Below are positions 63,906 to 64,000 of a stretch of 64,000 nt of DNA, piece by piece. The position numbers and the translations under genes are program-made. Within the stretch, counting starts at the first letter, position 1, and every line of letters starts with the position of its first letter. The DNA lies in NCBI RefSeq assembly GCF_000720135.1, contig NZ_JOIU01000004.1, positions 1 through 64,000 of the forward strand, read 5' to 3'. Source of the DNA: Streptomyces sp. NRRL S-1022 (GTDB taxonomy: Bacteria > Actinomycetota > Actinomycetes > Streptomycetales > Streptomycetaceae). The notes beneath the pieces are model-generated. The model was given only the letters and a program-made list of their open reading frames with translations, was not told the origin of the DNA and ran no database searches.

Positions 63906-64000
63906 ATGAGTGCCTTCCACAGCAACCCGCGGATGCACACCGACGAGGTCTGCCTCGACGCCCCGCTGGTCCGACGACTGATCGGCCGCCGCTTCCCGCG
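63906..64000 (+). CDS. Start of a probable aminoglycoside-phosphotransferase-like protein (cut by window end)
   Basis: The first 31 codons read MSAFHSNPRMHTDEVCLDAP followed by LVRRLIGRRFPR. The pattern MHxDEVxxDxxLVRRLxxxxFP is how APH-family phosphotransferases of Streptomyces commonly begin. Too little is present to confirm the kinase motifs. It is 54 bases after the methyltransferase on the same strand. Confidence 0.55.
   Translation, partial: MSAFHSNPRMHTDEVCLDAPLVRRLIGRRFP

Overview
This is a very GC-rich, gene-dense stretch of a Streptomyces chromosome. The genus is indicated by the content: a WhiB-like protein, an SsgA-family sporulation protein, a SigB/SigF-type sigma factor with an anti-sigma kinase, MelC1/MelC2 tyrosinase, a streptogrisin-type protease, DUF4032/DUF6328/DUF6480/DUF6098 proteins, F420 and LuxR/LAL proteins, and an EshA-type encapsulin with the 2-methylisoborneol (2-MIB) genes. 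Start codons are often GTG or TTG and many genes overlap as ATGA or GTGA.

Layout. 1-4136: end of trehalose synthase, then maltokinase and glycogen branching enzyme, i.e. the trehalose-to-glucan (GlgE) route. 4231-12400: YbdK-type ligase, small DUF6480 protein, acyl-CoA synthetase, HATPase regulator, type II NADH dehydrogenase, a frameshifted DUF4287 gene and an FUSC transporter. 12405-17307: stress-type sigma factor with an upstream anti-sigma kinase, a small gene under a perfect palindrome, a 6C-like non-coding RNA candidate, a cyclic-nucleotide-binding protein, an MFS exporter, a decayed LysE gene beside a heptamer repeat, and a WhiB-like gene. 17325-25567: DUF6098, a two-component system, L,D-transpeptidase, M1 peptidase, DUF488, a flavoprotein dehydrogenase and TetR. 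25714-29333: AlkB, MBL hydrolase, DUF4032, universal stress protein.

29591-33062 is a tight three-gene redox/signalling operon (receiver-fused flavoprotein, cNMP-sensing histidine kinase, UBP zinc finger), followed by a giant LuxR regulator. 36168-43925 is a secreted-enzyme island: M4 protease, serine hydrolase, S1 protease with a chitin-binding-type domain, and an intradiol dioxygenase with the same kind of domain. LysR and AraC regulators lie between the last two, with a DasR-like site in the divergent gap. 43970-51246: AIM24, a TPR protein plus polyprenyl synthase behind a strong double palindrome, a PLP dehydratase, a membrane pseudokinase, an F420 oxidoreductase and an SsgA-like protein. 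51331-60089: membrane DUFs, aldo/keto reductase, TetR plus MFS exporter with tandem operators, FAD monooxygenase, melC1-melC2, RNase H and a VOC protein.

60409-63851 is the 2-MIB compartment cluster: EshA-type family 2B encapsulin shell, a terpene cyclase, and a geranyl diphosphate C-methyltransferase. The most unusual point is that the cyclase lacks the long disordered N-terminal extension expected of an encapsulin cargo. The window ends inside a probable phosphotransferase gene.
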